Of a stretch of DNA of 64,000 nt, positions 1 through 10,232 are shown one piece after another (position 1 is the first letter of the stretch; the number at the start of each line of letters is the position of its first letter). The notes under the pieces are model-generated. The model was not told the DNA's origin. It saw nothing but the letters and a program-made list of their open reading frames with translations, and made no database searches. The stretch spans positions 293,415-357,414 of the forward strand of contig NZ_AUIJ01000002.1 in the NCBI RefSeq assembly GCF_000423645.1. The letters are read 5' to 3'. This DNA comes from Sediminimonas qiaohouensis DSM 21189 (lineage in GTDB: Bacteria > Pseudomonadota > Alphaproteobacteria > Rhodobacterales > Rhodobacteraceae). Position numbers and translations under genes: made by a program.

Positions 1-993
1 ATTGCCCGCCGGCAAGACCGGGTTCACCGCGCCCTCGCGCGCGGTCCATATCCGCTCGCCATTGGCGACGTTCAGGGCCACGACGCGGCCCGCGTGGCTG
101 CCCACGTAGACACGGTTGCCGTCGATCACCGGATCGCCGGTGATGTCGCCGACCTTGGCCAGCGCGCTGAACCGGCGCTGACCGCGCAGCGACGCATTCC
201 AGGCCCGCAAACCGCCCTTGCGGAAGGTCGCCTGCACTTCACCGCCGCCAAACGCAAAGATGGCATAAGTGCCGCTCAGCGCCGGCGCCGGCGCGCCCAG
301 CACGTTGGACACGTCGGGCGTGGCATTCACTTGCCACTGTACCCGACCTGTTTCGGCATCCACGGCCCAGCCGGTATCGTCACCCGACACGAGGTAAACC
401 AGCCCGCCATACACCGTCGGCGCGCCCGATCCCGTGGCCTGCAAACGCTGCTGCCAGATCACCGCGCCGCTGGCCGGGTCCAGCGCCGTCAACAGGCCAA
501 AGCCCGACGACACGAACAGCTTACCGTCGCCATATGCAAGGCCCCCGCCGGTCGCCTGATCCGCCCGGTCGCCCGGCGGCGTGACGGTGCGGCTCCAGAT
601 CGTCTGCCCGCTGGTCGAGGTGGCAACCACCTGCGCCGCCGCATCCATGGTGAAAATCCGGCCCCCGGCCACCACCGGATCGGCTGTGATGCGCATCCGG
701 CGGCTGTCGCCCTGCCCGATACCGGCGCTCCAGACCTGCTGCGGCGCGGGCCGCATCGCGGCATGGGCCACCCGCGTTCGCGGCGTGCCTATGGTGTGCG
801 TCCACTCGGCGTTTTGAACCTGCCCCGGCAGGGAAATCGGCGCGGCGGTGTTTTGCGGCTGCTCTGCCGCTTGCTCTTCGCCGCTCAGGGCGCGCACGTC
901 CTCGCGCTCTCCGGGCAGGTAGGTTTCCCGCTCACACCCCGACACGGCCATGATCCCGGCCAGTCCCACAATCGCCACGGTCCGTTTCAACAC
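1..993 (-). CDS. bamB: Outer membrane assembly lipoprotein BamB (PQQ-repeat beta-propeller), partial
   Basis: BamB is the lipoprotein scaffold of the BAM complex that folds outer-membrane beta-barrel proteins. Reading leftward from a GTG at 993 gives 331 codons without a stop, so the C-terminus lies outside the window. A signal peptide (VAIVGLAGIMAVSGC) ends in a lipobox with the lipidated Cys near residue 18. From about residue 75 there are repeated propeller-blade signatures of the kind 'G.vyv....G.v.ALd..tG...W', for example near 'LLTALDPASGAVIW' and 'RVVALNVANGERIW'. An AGGGGG Shine-Dalgarno sits 5 bases before the GTG; the TTG three bases further in is an alternative start. It lies 64 bases downstream of the yfgM-like gene, the usual yfgM-bamB-der order of proteobacteria. 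Function is inferred from family architecture and context. Confidence 0.9.
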   Translation of the reverse strand, partial: MLKRTVAIVGLAGIMAVSGCERETYLPGEREDVRALSGEEQAAEQPQNTAAPISLPGQVQNAEWTHTIGTPRTRVAHAAMRPAPQQVWSAGIGQGDSRRMRITADPVVAGGRIFTMDAAAQVVATSTSGQTIWSRTVTPPGDRADQATGGGLAYGDGKLFVSSGFGLLTALDPASGAVIWQQRLQATGSGAPTVYGGLVYLVSGDDTGWAVDAETGRVQWQVNATPDVSNVLGAPAPALSGTYAIFAFGGGEVQATFRKGGLRAWNASLRGQRRFSALAKVGDITGDPVIDGNRVYVGSHAGRVVALNVANGERIWTAREGAVNPVLPAGN

Positions 994-1057
994 GTCTGCC
1001 CCCTGTCCACCCTCGCGGGTCTGCACAGCCAAATCACATGCGCCGCCGGTCGCGGCC

Positions 1058-1747
1058 TCAGTTGCCGCCGCCCGTGCCCGGCACCGCCGTGTCGGCCGCG
1101 GCCGCATCCTCGGCGCCAAGCGCCAGCATCAACCGCGATGCGCGCCGGCGCAAGCCCGATGTCACCATCGAATCGTCCATGATCCGCTGCAACCGTTCAA
1201 TCGCATCCTCGCGCGCGCCCGCCGCGATATCCATCAGCGCCAGTTGCTCCTCGGCCTGAAGCCGTAGGGGCGATCCGGATGAGACCAGCCCCTCAAGCCG
1301 CAGGCGACGCTCCTCTTCGCCCAGGGTCTCGGCTAGCAGCGCCGACTTGAACCCGGCCATGTCGCGGTAGATCTCGGGCAACTCGCCATCGGTGGCGATG
1401 CTGTCCAGCTCCCCCGCGGCCGCCTCTGCCTGCCCGTCCGCGACCAGTTCCGCGGCCCTGAGCATGTCCACCACGGCCTGCGCGCCCGGCGTGTGCGTCT
1501 CGACCGAAGCCAGCGCGTCAACCCGCGCTTGCGGTTCGTCGGCCTGCATCGCCGCCAGGATGGCATCGCCAGTGGCCTGCGCGCGCGCCTCTGCCTGCGA
1601 CTTGCGCCACTCGTTCAAGGCCGCGCCGCCCACCAGCAGCAGCACCGCCAGCACCGCGATCCAGCCATATCTGCGCATCAGCCGGAACAGACGGTCGCGG
1701 CGCACTTCTTCGGTGACTTCTTCGATAAAACTGTCGGTCTGGCTCAC
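1058..1747 (-). CDS. YfgM/TPR_21-like membrane-anchored tetratricopeptide protein
   Basis: This 229-residue protein has a short cytoplasmic N-terminus, one transmembrane helix at about 26-43 (WIAVLAVLLLVGGAALN) and an alanine-rich helical periplasmic region typical of the TPR-like family that includes E. coli YfgM. YfgM associates with the SecYEG translocon and periplasmic chaperones and is commonly encoded next to bamB, as here. The start is a GTG preceded by GGGGGTGA. The last ~15 residues are Ala/Thr/Gly rich and probably disordered. The family call is firm; a translocon role in this organism is inference from context. Confidence 0.8.
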   Translation of the reverse strand: MSQTDSFIEEVTEEVRRDRLFRLMRRYGWIAVLAVLLLVGGAALNEWRKSQAEARAQATGDAILAAMQADEPQARVDALASVETHTPGAQAVVDMLRAAELVADGQAEAAAGELDSIATDGELPEIYRDMAGFKSALLAETLGEEERRLRLEGLVSSGSPLRLQAEEQLALMDIAAGAREDAIERLQRIMDDSMVTSGLRRRASRLMLALGAEDAAAADTAVPGTGGGN

Positions 1748-1875
1748 GCGTCACCCCCAAATGATTTCGCCCCTCTTAGCGCGAAGGCCGCGCTCTGCCA
1801 AGGGGCAGCGCCCGCGCCGGGCGGTGTTGCGCGTGATGCCTCCTGTGGCGTCTCGTGTGGCGTCTGGGCAACAAA

Positions 1876-1895
1876 TCTGAACTGATCAGTTCAGA
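1876..1895. promoter_or_regulatory. 20-bp perfect palindrome, probable TetR-family operator
   Basis: TCTGAACTGATCAGTTCAGA is its own reverse complement. It lies about 90 bases upstream of the efflux adaptor start and just upstream of a plausible -35/-10 pair. TetR/AcrR regulators commonly bind palindromes of this size in front of RND pump operons. No tetR gene is present on either side within the window. Confidence 0.55.
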
Positions 1896-1912
1896 ATGAT
1901 TGCCAGCGAGCA

Positions 1913-1940
1913 TTGCAATCGGTATGGGCGGCGTTATTTA
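1913..1940 (+). promoter_or_regulatory. Candidate sigma70 promoter of the RND operon
   Basis: TTGCAA (1913-1918) and TATTTA (1935-1940) are separated by 16 bases, in the only AT-rich stretch before the adaptor gene and immediately downstream of the palindrome, so a bound regulator could block it. Pattern match only. Confidence 0.35.
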
Positions 1941-1986
1941 ACGTTGCATTACAATGAAAGCGTTCCCGCGGCCGAGAGGACCCCGA

Positions 1987-3306
1987 ATGAGACTGATCCC
2001 AATCCTGACCGCTATAGTGGTATCGGCCGTTCTGTACCTCTTGGTGATGGAGCGGGACTTGCTGTTTCAGGTTGCGCAGGAAGGTGTCGCGCCCCTGCAG
2101 GAACGGGTCGAGGAATTGACCGGCGACGCACAGCCCCCCACCGGCGCCGATACCGCCGATACCGCCGCGCCTGCTGACACTCAAACCGCCCAGACCGCCG
2201 CGCAACAGCCTCCCGCGCAAGAGAATGCGCAGCAGGTCGTTTCGGTCGTCGCGCAACGCTCCACCGCGCGCACCGTTGACAGCGCCGTCATCCTGCGTGG
2301 CGAAACGCAAGCCTATCGCCAGGTCGAGGCGCGCGCCGAAACCTCCGGGCAGGTGATCTCGCAGCCCCTGCGCAAGGGCGCCGAGATCAGCAAGGACGAG
2401 ATCCTGTGCAAGATCGACGCCGGAACCCGCCAAGCCGCGCTGAAAGAGGCCGAGTCGCGCCTGGCCGAGGCCCGCGCCCGCGTCCCCGAGGCGCAATCGC
2501 GCGTGGAAGAGGCCAAGGCCCGCCTGGAAGAGGCGCGTATCAACGACAACGCCGCCTCCAAGCTGTCGGTCGAAGGCTTTGCCTCGGGCACCCGCGTGGC
2601 CACCGCGCACGCCAACCTGCGCAGCGCCGAAGCCGCGGTGCAAACCGCCAAGGCAGGCCTGCAGGGTGCGCAATCGGCGATCCAGTCCGCCGAAGCCGCC
2701 GTCGCCGCCGCCCGCAAGGAGATCGAGCGCCTGACCATCTCCGCGCCCTTCGCCGGCCTGCTCGAAAGCGACACCGCCGAGGTGGGCAGCCTGCTGCAAC
2801 CCGGCGGGCTGTGCGCCACGGTGATCCAGCTTGATCCGATCAAGCTGGTCGGCTTCGTGCCCGAAACCGAGGTCGGGCGCATCAATATCGGCGCCCCGGC
2901 GCGGGCGCGGCTGGCCTCGGGCGACCAAGTGCAGGGGCGCGTGACCTTCCTGTCGCGCTCGGCCGATCCCACCACCCGCACCTTCCGCGTCGAGATCGAG
3001 GTCGCCAACCCCGACGGCGCGGTGCGCGACGGGCAAACCGCCGAGATCGGCATCGCCGCCGACGGCGCAAGGGCGCACCTGTTGCCCGCCTCGGCCCTGA
3101 CGCTGGACGATGACGGAACGCTTGGCGTGCGCATCGTCGGCGACGGGGACGTCGCCGCGTTCCGCCCCGTGACCCTGCTGCGCGATACCGCGGAGGGCGT
3201 CCTGGTCACCGGCCTGTCCGATCAGGTGGATGTCATCGTCGTCGGTCAGGAATTCGTCACCGCCGGCGTGCCGCTCGATCCCACGTTCAACGAGGCAAAA
3301 CCATGA
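1987..3306 (+). CDS. RND efflux periplasmic adaptor (HlyD/AcrA family membrane fusion protein)
   Basis: The adaptor bridges an inner-membrane RND pump to an outer-membrane channel. The preferred start is the ATG at 1987, preceded by GAGAGG; an in-frame ATG at 1954 would add 11 charged residues before the signal-anchor and is less likely. From 1987 the protein has 439 residues: an N-terminal membrane segment (LIPILTAIVVSAVLYLLVM), a Pro/Gln/Ala-rich linker, a biotinyl-lipoyl half-motif, a coiled-coil hairpin of Glu/Ala/Arg heptads around residues 145-240, the second lipoyl half (ISAPFAGLLE), and beta-barrel and membrane-proximal domains. The stop overlaps the pump start by four bases (ATGA), so the two are translationally coupled. 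The substrate cannot be read from the sequence. Confidence 0.9.
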   Translation: MRLIPILTAIVVSAVLYLLVMERDLLFQVAQEGVAPLQERVEELTGDAQPPTGADTADTAAPADTQTAQTAAQQPPAQENAQQVVSVVAQRSTARTVDSAVILRGETQAYRQVEARAETSGQVISQPLRKGAEISKDEILCKIDAGTRQAALKEAESRLAEARARVPEAQSRVEEAKARLEEARINDNAASKLSVEGFASGTRVATAHANLRSAEAAVQTAKAGLQGAQSAIQSAEAAVAAARKEIERLTISAPFAGLLESDTAEVGSLLQPGGLCATVIQLDPIKLVGFVPETEVGRINIGAPARARLASGDQVQGRVTFLSRSADPTTRTFRVEIEVANPDGAVRDGQTAEIGIAADGARAHLLPASALTLDDDGTLGVRIVGDGDVAAFRPVTLLRDTAEGVLVTGLSDQVDVIVVGQEFVTAGVPLDPTFNEAKP

Positions 3307-6300
3307 TCGGCATGGTCGATTGGGCCGCCGCGCGGGCGCGCATGGTCATGGCCTTTATCCTGCTGTCGCTGGCGGCGGGGGGCTATGCCTATTGGAGCCT
3401 GCCCAAGGAGGGCGAGCCGGATATCGAGATCCCCGCGCTCTTTGTTTCGGTTCCCTTCCCCGGCATCTCGGCCGAAGACAGCGAAAAGCTGCTGGTCAAG
3501 CCGATGGAGACGGAGCTGGCCGATCTCGACGGGCTTGAGACGATGACCGCCACGGCCGCCGAAGGCTATGGCGGTATCGCGCTGGAGTTCGAGTTTGGCT
3601 GGGACAAGACCAAGATCATGGCCGACGTGCGCGAAGCCATGAACACCGCCGAAAGCAATTTCCCCGACGGGTTCGAGAAGTATTCGATCAACGAGATCAA
3701 CTTTTCCGAGTTTCCGATCATCATCGTCAATCTGACCGGCGACGTGCCCGAACGCACCATGGCCCGCATCGCCAAGGATCTCCAGGAAGAGATCGAGGCG
3801 CTCGATGCCGTGATGGAGGCCGGTATCGCCGGCAACCGCGACGAGATGGTCGAGGTGGTGATCGAACCGCTGCGCCTCGAATCCTACAACGTCACGGCGG
3901 GCGAACTGATCAACGTCGTGCAGAACAACAACCTGCTGATCGCCGCCGGCGAGGTCGAGACCGATCAGGGCGCGTTCAGCGTCAAGATCCCCTCGTCCTT
4001 CGACGAGGCGCGCGATATCTACGATCTGCCGGTGAAAACCAACGGTACCCGCGTCGTGACGCTGGGCGATCTGGCGCGCATCAACCTCACCTTCGAGGAC
4101 CGCCTCGGCACCGCCCGGTTCAACGGCGACGCGACGGTCGCGCTGCAGGTGGTCAAGCGCAAGGGCTTCAACCTGATCGACACCGCCGCCCGCGTGCGCG
4201 AGATCGTCAAGACCGAACAGGCCAACTGGCCCGCCGAGATGCGCGCCGCCGTCACCGCAGGCACCTCCAACGACCAAAGCCGCGTCGTCGGCTCCATGGT
4301 CAGTCAGCTCGAAGGCTCGGTCCTCACCGCGATCGCGCTGGTGATGATCGTGGTGCTGGCCGCGCTTGGCACGCGCGCGGCGCTGCTGGTCGGCTTCGCC
4401 ATTCCCACCTCGTTCCTGCTGTGCTTCGTGCTGCTGGCCGTGATGGACGTGACCGTGTCGAACATCGTGATGTTCGGCCTGATCCTGGCCGTGGGGATGC
4501 TGGTGGACGGGGCCATCGTGGTGGTCGAATACGCCGACAAGCGCATCGCGCAGGGCGTCGGCCCGATGCACGCCTACGTGGACGCGGCCAAGCGCATGTT
4601 CTGGCCCATCGTCAGCTCCACCGCGACAACGCTCTGCGCCTTCCTGCCGATGCTGTTCTGGCCGGGCGTGTCGGGCGAATTCATGGGCATGCTGCCCGTC
4701 ACGCTGATCTTCGTGCTGATGGCGTCGCTGATCGTGGCTCTGATCTACCTGCCGGTGATGGGCGGCGTCACCGGCCGCGTCAGCCGCCTGTTCGGTCGCA
4801 GCAGCGACGCGCTGCGCCGCACCCTGCCCTGGGTCTTGCGCGCCGCTCTGGTGCCCGTGGCGCTCTACGCGGTGTTCGTGGGCGCGATGCAGGTGCTCAA
4901 CCCCGCCTACCTGCTGTCTGAGGCCGCGCCCCCCGCCGCCGCGCTGGCCGCGGGCATCGCGCTGTTTCTCGGCGGGTCGGTCGCGGCCTCGATCACCCTT
5001 GGTTCGGCCCGGATCGAATGGCGCGCGCGTCGTATCTATGCCGGCCACCGCCGCAGCCCCTTCGGCTGGTTCATCAAGGCGATCGTCAGCAACCCGATCA
5101 TGCCCCTCGTCGCCATCGGCGGGGTCGCGGCCTTTGTCGCGGCGGTTTTCCTGAGCTACCAGGAAAACAACCGAGGCGTCCAATTCTTCGTCGACTCCGA
5201 GCCGGAGCAAGCCATCGTCTACGTACGCGCCCGTGGCAACCTGTCGCTCGCCGAGAAGGACCGCATCGTGCAGCAGGCCGAATCCATCGTCCTGCGTCAC
5301 CCCGGCGTTGACAACGCCTTTGCCTTCGCGGGCGATGGTGGGCTTGATCAGAACACCGGCGGCGCGCAGCCGCCGCTCGACACCATCGGCCAGATACAGC
5401 TTGAGCTGGTCCCGTGGGAAGATCGCCGCTTCCAGCCCGAGCTTGACGGCAATGTCGTGATCGACGAGCTAACCGCCGCGCTGTCCGACATACCCGGCGT
5501 CCGCGTCGAGATCCTCGAGCAATCGCGCGGCCCTGCCAGCGCCAAGCCGGTGCACCTGCGCCTCATGGGCGACAACTGGACCGAGCTGAAGCAAACCACC
5601 GAACAGGTGCGCGCGAAGTTCGAGGAAACCACCGGCCTGACCCAGACCGAAGACACCCTGCCCCTGCCCGGCATCGACTGGCAGATCGACGTCGATGTCG
5701 AAAAGGCCGGCCGCTTTGGCGCCGATGTCGCCACCGTCGGCGCGATGGTGCAACTGGTCACGCGCGGCATCCTTCTGGACACGATGCGCGTCGAAAGCAG
5801 CGACGAGGAAATCGAGATCCGCGTGCGCCTGCCCGAGCAGGATCGCGTGCTGTCCACCCTCGACGCGCTCAAGGTCCGCACCCGCGACGGGCTGGTGCCA
5901 CTGGCCAATTTCATCACCCGCCAACCGGTCCCGAAACTGGCCCAGATCAAGCGCGTCGATCAAAAGCGGTATTTCGACGTCAAGGCCGGCGTCGCGCCCA
6001 ACCTGGTCAAGCTGTCCGGCCCGGATGGCACCCCGCTGGGAACCGCCCGCCGTCTTGATCCGGGTGCCAGCGCGCCGAACGGCACACCACTGATCGAATC
6101 CGGGCAGGACCGCCTGGCCCTGATCGCCCCCGAAAGCGGCGCCACCCCCGCCGATGTCGCGCAGGCCGCGCAAGACGGCACGCTCACCCTGACGCCCGTC
6201 AACGCCAACGAGCGGATCGCCACCCTGACCGAGTGGCTGGAAACCGACCCGCTGCCGTCGGGCATCGATTGGGAATGGACCGGCGACCAGGAGGAACAAG

Positions 6301-7034
6301 CCGAATCCGGCGCCTTCCTGCAAAAGGCGTTCGCCGGCGCGCTCGGGTTGATGTTCATCATCCTGCTGGCACAATTCAACAGCTTCTATAACTCGGTTCT
6401 GGTGCTGCTGGCGGTGGTTCTGTCCACGACCGGCGTGCTGATCGGTATGATGGTGATGGAGCAGAGCTTTTCCATCATCATGACCGGCACAGGCATCGTC
6501 GCGCTGGCCGGGATCGTGGTGAACAACAACATCGTGCTGATCGACACCTACCAGGAATACAGCAAATACATGCCCCGGCTCGAGGCGATCATCCGCACCG
6601 CCGAGGCGCGTATCCGCCCCGTGCTGCTGACCACGATCACCACCATGGCCGGCCTAACCCCGATGATGCTGGGCCTCAGCCTCGATTTCTTCCAAGGGGG
6701 CTATTCGCTCGACAGCCCCACCGCCCTGTGGTGGAAACAACTGGCCACCGCGGTGGTGTTCGGCCTTGGGATCGCAACGGTGCTGACGCTGGTATTCACC
6801 CCCTCGCTGCTGGCGCTTCGGGTCTGGGCCGGCACCTACATGCGCGGCATCGGGCGGCTCCTGGCGATCCTCACCGGCGGCCGCTCCAGCCGCGTCGCCC
6901 GCGATTGGTCCCTGCGCCGCGCCGCCCGCCGCCTCAAGGCGCCCGAGCTGATCTGGGACGAGGAAACACCGCCCGAGGACGCACCGACGCAACTGCCTTC
7001 CGGCTCCGGCCGCTCCCTGCGCGCGGCCGAATAG
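3303..7034 (+). CDS. RND (AcrB/HAE-type) inner-membrane efflux transporter
   Basis: A 1243-residue resistance-nodulation-division pump expected to work as a trimer driven by the proton gradient with the adaptor encoded just upstream. It shows the family layout: TM1, a periplasmic porter domain beginning PGISAEDSEKLLVKPME, a TM2-6 block (residues ~335-490), a second porter half and a TM8-12 block (~1010-1180). It is about 200 residues longer than AcrB, partly because of extra hydrophobic sequence between the halves (~515-620) and a C-terminal Arg/Pro tail. In TM4 the AcrB pair Asp407-Asp408 is Asp402-Gly403 (LVDGAIVVVE); in TM10 the AcrB Lys940 position is Asn1074 (GIVVNNNIVLID). These changes occur in many RND branches but imply a proton relay different from AcrB. 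No outer-membrane channel gene is adjacent. Confidence 0.92.
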   Translation: MIGMVDWAAARARMVMAFILLSLAAGGYAYWSLPKEGEPDIEIPALFVSVPFPGISAEDSEKLLVKPMETELADLDGLETMTATAAEGYGGIALEFEFGWDKTKIMADVREAMNTAESNFPDGFEKYSINEINFSEFPIIIVNLTGDVPERTMARIAKDLQEEIEALDAVMEAGIAGNRDEMVEVVIEPLRLESYNVTAGELINVVQNNNLLIAAGEVETDQGAFSVKIPSSFDEARDIYDLPVKTNGTRVVTLGDLARINLTFEDRLGTARFNGDATVALQVVKRKGFNLIDTAARVREIVKTEQANWPAEMRAAVTAGTSNDQSRVVGSMVSQLEGSVLTAIALVMIVVLAALGTRAALLVGFAIPTSFLLCFVLLAVMDVTVSNIVMFGLILAVGMLVDGAIVVVEYADKRIAQGVGPMHAYVDAAKRMFWPIVSSTATTLCAFLPMLFWPGVSGEFMGMLPVTLIFVLMASLIVALIYLPVMGGVTGRVSRLFGRSSDALRRTLPWVLRAALVPVALYAVFVGAMQVLNPAYLLSEAAPPAAALAAGIALFLGGSVAASITLGSARIEWRARRIYAGHRRSPFGWFIKAIVSNPIMPLVAIGGVAAFVAAVFLSYQENNRGVQFFVDSEPEQAIVYVRARGNLSLAEKDRIVQQAESIVLRHPGVDNAFAFAGDGGLDQNTGGAQPPLDTIGQIQLELVPWEDRRFQPELDGNVVIDELTAALSDIPGVRVEILEQSRGPASAKPVHLRLMGDNWTELKQTTEQVRAKFEETTGLTQTEDTLPLPGIDWQIDVDVEKAGRFGADVATVGAMVQLVTRGILLDTMRVESSDEEIEIRVRLPEQDRVLSTLDALKVRTRDGLVPLANFITRQPVPKLAQIKRVDQKRYFDVKAGVAPNLVKLSGPDGTPLGTARRLDPGASAPNGTPLIESGQDRLALIAPESGATPADVAQAAQDGTLTLTPVNANERIATLTEWLETDPLPSGIDWEWTGDQEEQAESGAFLQKAFAGALGLMFIILLAQFNSFYNSVLVLLAVVLSTTGVLIGMMVMEQSFSIIMTGTGIVALAGIVVNNNIVLIDTYQEYSKYMPRLEAIIRTAEARIRPVLLTTITTMAGLTPMMLGLSLDFFQGGYSLDSPTALWWKQLATAVVFGLGIATVLTLVFTPSLLALRVWAGTYMRGIGRLLAILTGGRSSRVARDWSLRRAARRLKAPELIWDEETPPEDAPTQLPSGSGRSLRAAE

Positions 7035-7132
7035 GCGCCGCCGCAACGCAACGCTTGTGACCGCCCGCGCGCCCCGCTAAGCCTGTCGCCGGCGGCGCAT
7101 TCCGCGCCCCCGGCTAACCCGGATGGCCAGAC

Positions 7133-8023
7133 ATGGAAAACATACGCGGCGCGGTGCTCATGGTGGCCGCGATGGCGGGCTTCGCGCTCGAGGATACGTT
7201 CATCAAGACGCTGGCACAGGATCTGCCCGTGGGCCAGATCCTGATCCTGCTGGGCATCGGCGGCGCGCTGGTGTTCGCGGTGCTGGCGCTGCTGCGCCAC
7301 GATCGCCTGCTGTCGCGCGACCTGCTGGATCGTTGGGTGATCCTGCGCAACACGGGCGAGCTGATCGGCACCGTCGGCTTTGTCACCGCCATCTCGTTGA
7401 CGCCGCTGTCGTCGGCCTCGGCCATCCTGCAGGCGCTGCCGCTGGCGGTGACCCTCGGTGCGGCCCTGTTCATGCACGAACAGGTCGGCTGGCGCCGCTG
7501 GAGCGCGATCCTCGTCGGCTTCTCCGGCGTCCTGCTGATCATCCGCCCCGGCCTTGAGGGCTTCGACGCCGCCTCCCTCTTCGCGGTGCAGGGGGTGGTC
7601 GGCCTCGCGATCCGCGACCTGGCCACGCGCGCGGTACCGCGCGCGATCTCCTCGATGCAGCTGTCGACCTACGCCTTCGCAACGGTGGTCCCCGCCGGCG
7701 CGATCCTGCTGGCCATCGATCCCGCCCCCGCCTCCATGCCCCGCGCCGAACACTGGGCCGCCCTGGCGGCAGCGATGGCGTTCGGGGTGGCGGCCTACTA
7801 CGCCATCGTGGCCGCGATGCGCATGGGCGACATATCGGTCATCGCGCCGTTCCGCTATTCGCGGCTGATCTTCGCGATGCTGATCGGCGTCATCCACTTC
7901 GGCGAGCGCCCCGACGCGCTGACGCTCACGGGCGCGGCGCTGATCGTCGGCTCGGGGCTTTACACTATTGAGCGCGAGGCCCGCCTGCGCCGTCAAACCC
8001 GCCGCGCCGCCCGCGCGCGCTGA
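7133..8023 (+). CDS. DMT-superfamily (EamA) transporter
   Basis: A 296-residue protein with about ten hydrophobic helices arranged as two EamA repeats (residues ~5-137 and ~150-283), ending in an Arg-rich cytoplasmic tail. The family exports or imports small metabolites such as amino acids or nucleotide derivatives; nothing here identifies the substrate. It sits alone between the RND pump and enolase with ~100-base spacers on both sides, so it is probably its own transcription unit. The Shine-Dalgarno before the ATG is weak. Confidence 0.85.
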   Translation: MENIRGAVLMVAAMAGFALEDTFIKTLAQDLPVGQILILLGIGGALVFAVLALLRHDRLLSRDLLDRWVILRNTGELIGTVGFVTAISLTPLSSASAILQALPLAVTLGAALFMHEQVGWRRWSAILVGFSGVLLIIRPGLEGFDAASLFAVQGVVGLAIRDLATRAVPRAISSMQLSTYAFATVVPAGAILLAIDPAPASMPRAEHWAALAAAMAFGVAAYYAIVAAMRMGDISVIAPFRYSRLIFAMLIGVIHFGERPDALTLTGAALIVGSGLYTIEREARLRRQTRRAARAR

Positions 8024-8082
8024 GCTGCGCAGCAGGGTCTTTCACTTCGCCCCCTGCCCATGTAAAAGCGGCGCGAACCTGA

Positions 8083-9396
<1,314 letters not shown>

Positions 9397-9397
9397 G

Positions 9398-9820
9398 ATG
9401 ACCGCAGATCAGATCATCGAAAAGCTGGGCCTCGCCCCCCACCCCGAGGGCGGCCATTACCGCGAGACATGGCGCGCGGACAACACTGGCCGCCCCACGG
9501 GCACCTGCATCTACTTCCTGCTCCGCGCGGGCGAGTCCAGCCACTGGCACCGCGTCGACGCGACCGAGATATGGCACTTCTACGCCGGCGATCCGCTGAC
9601 CCTGTCGATGGCCGACAATGACGGCGGCCCAGCGCGCGATCACGCGCTCGGCCCCGATCTCGGCGCCGGGCAGGCCCCGCAACTGATCGTGCCCCACGGC
9701 CATTGGCAGGCCGCGCGCCCCACTGGCGACTGGACGCTGGTCGGCTGCACCGTCTCGCCCGGGTTCGAGTTTTCCGGCTTCACCCTTGCCCCGCCCGGCT
9801 TCGACATCCCCCGCGCCTGA
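9398..9820 (+). CDS. DUF985-type cupin protein
   Basis: A 140-residue single-domain cupin. The ATG at 9398 begins one base after the enolase stop and gives the usual family N-terminus (MTADQIIEKLGLAPHPEGGHYRETW); an upstream in-frame start lies inside eno and is rejected. The cupin motif appears as HWHRVDATEIWHFYAGDPL, with the second motif near PHGHWQAA. Members of this family are small beta-barrel proteins of unsettled, possibly metal- or sugar-related, function. Placement behind eno suggests shared expression rather than a shared pathway. Confidence 0.88.
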   Translation: MTADQIIEKLGLAPHPEGGHYRETWRADNTGRPTGTCIYFLLRAGESSHWHRVDATEIWHFYAGDPLTLSMADNDGGPARDHALGPDLGAGQAPQLIVPHGHWQAARPTGDWTLVGCTVSPGFEFSGFTLAPPGFDIPRA

Positions 9821-9835
9821 GCGCGAAGGGCCCCA

Positions 9836-9900
9836 GCTTCATCTTGCCCCAAATACTCCGGGGGAATCGCCGCCAGGCGATGGGGGGCAGCGCCCCCCGG
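9836..9900 (+). repeat. Dispersed G-rich hairpin element, family 2, copy 1
   Basis: The element begins CTTCATCTTGCCCCAAATAC, contains a run of G and ends in the hairpin GGGGGGC-AGC-GCCCCCC (9882-9898). The same layout recurs near 56573-56623, with an inverted half-copy at 56522-56556. It lies just after the cupin gene and could act as a transcription stop. Confidence 0.6.
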
Positions 9901-9977
9901 CCCCGAGAGCGGGCACTGCGCGGCTCCTCAATGCCTCGCCCAATCACTATAACATGCCATGCCCTGCCAACCCCGCC

Positions 9978-10232
9978 TCAGCGGTGCCGCGCCAGCCACG
10001 CGCGTATCCATCGCCAGATCGGCACGATGTCCAGCGCGGCAATCGCTACGCCCAGCGGGAACATCCAGAACCCGATCACCGGCAGGAACCCAAGCATGCC
10101 CCCCACCATCAACAACAGCCCCACCAACAGGCGCAGCCCCGGCGGAATACGCCGCCGCGCCCAGACCTGCGTGCGCTTGTAGCCGCGCCGCAGCCTGGCC
10201 CACAGGCCCGGTTTGCGCGGCGGGCGCGTCAT
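9978..10232 (-). CDS. Small two-helix membrane protein, function unknown
   Basis: 84 residues: an Arg-rich basic N-terminus (1-30), then two closely spaced hydrophobic helices (LRLLVGLLLMVGGMLGFLP and MFPLGVAIAALDIVP) and a basic C-terminus. Proteins of this layout are widespread in Rhodobacterales and unnamed. Its ATG overlaps the citF stop by four bases (ATGA), making it the last gene of the citF operon. A link to citrate lyase is context only. Confidence 0.7.
   Translation of the reverse strand: MTRPPRKPGLWARLRRGYKRTQVWARRRIPPGLRLLVGLLLMVGGMLGFLPVIGFWMFPLGVAIAALDIVPIWRWIRAWLARHR

Noticed and set aside
1954..1986. Extended N-terminus of the RND adaptor from ATG 1954
   Set aside because: No Shine-Dalgarno, and the added 11 residues would precede the signal-anchor with no family support.
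3246..5300. 684-codon open frame on the minus strand opposite the RND pump
   Set aside because: His/Asp/Gln-rich low-complexity translation typical of antisense shadows in GC-rich genes; the pump frame on the plus strand has clear family motifs.
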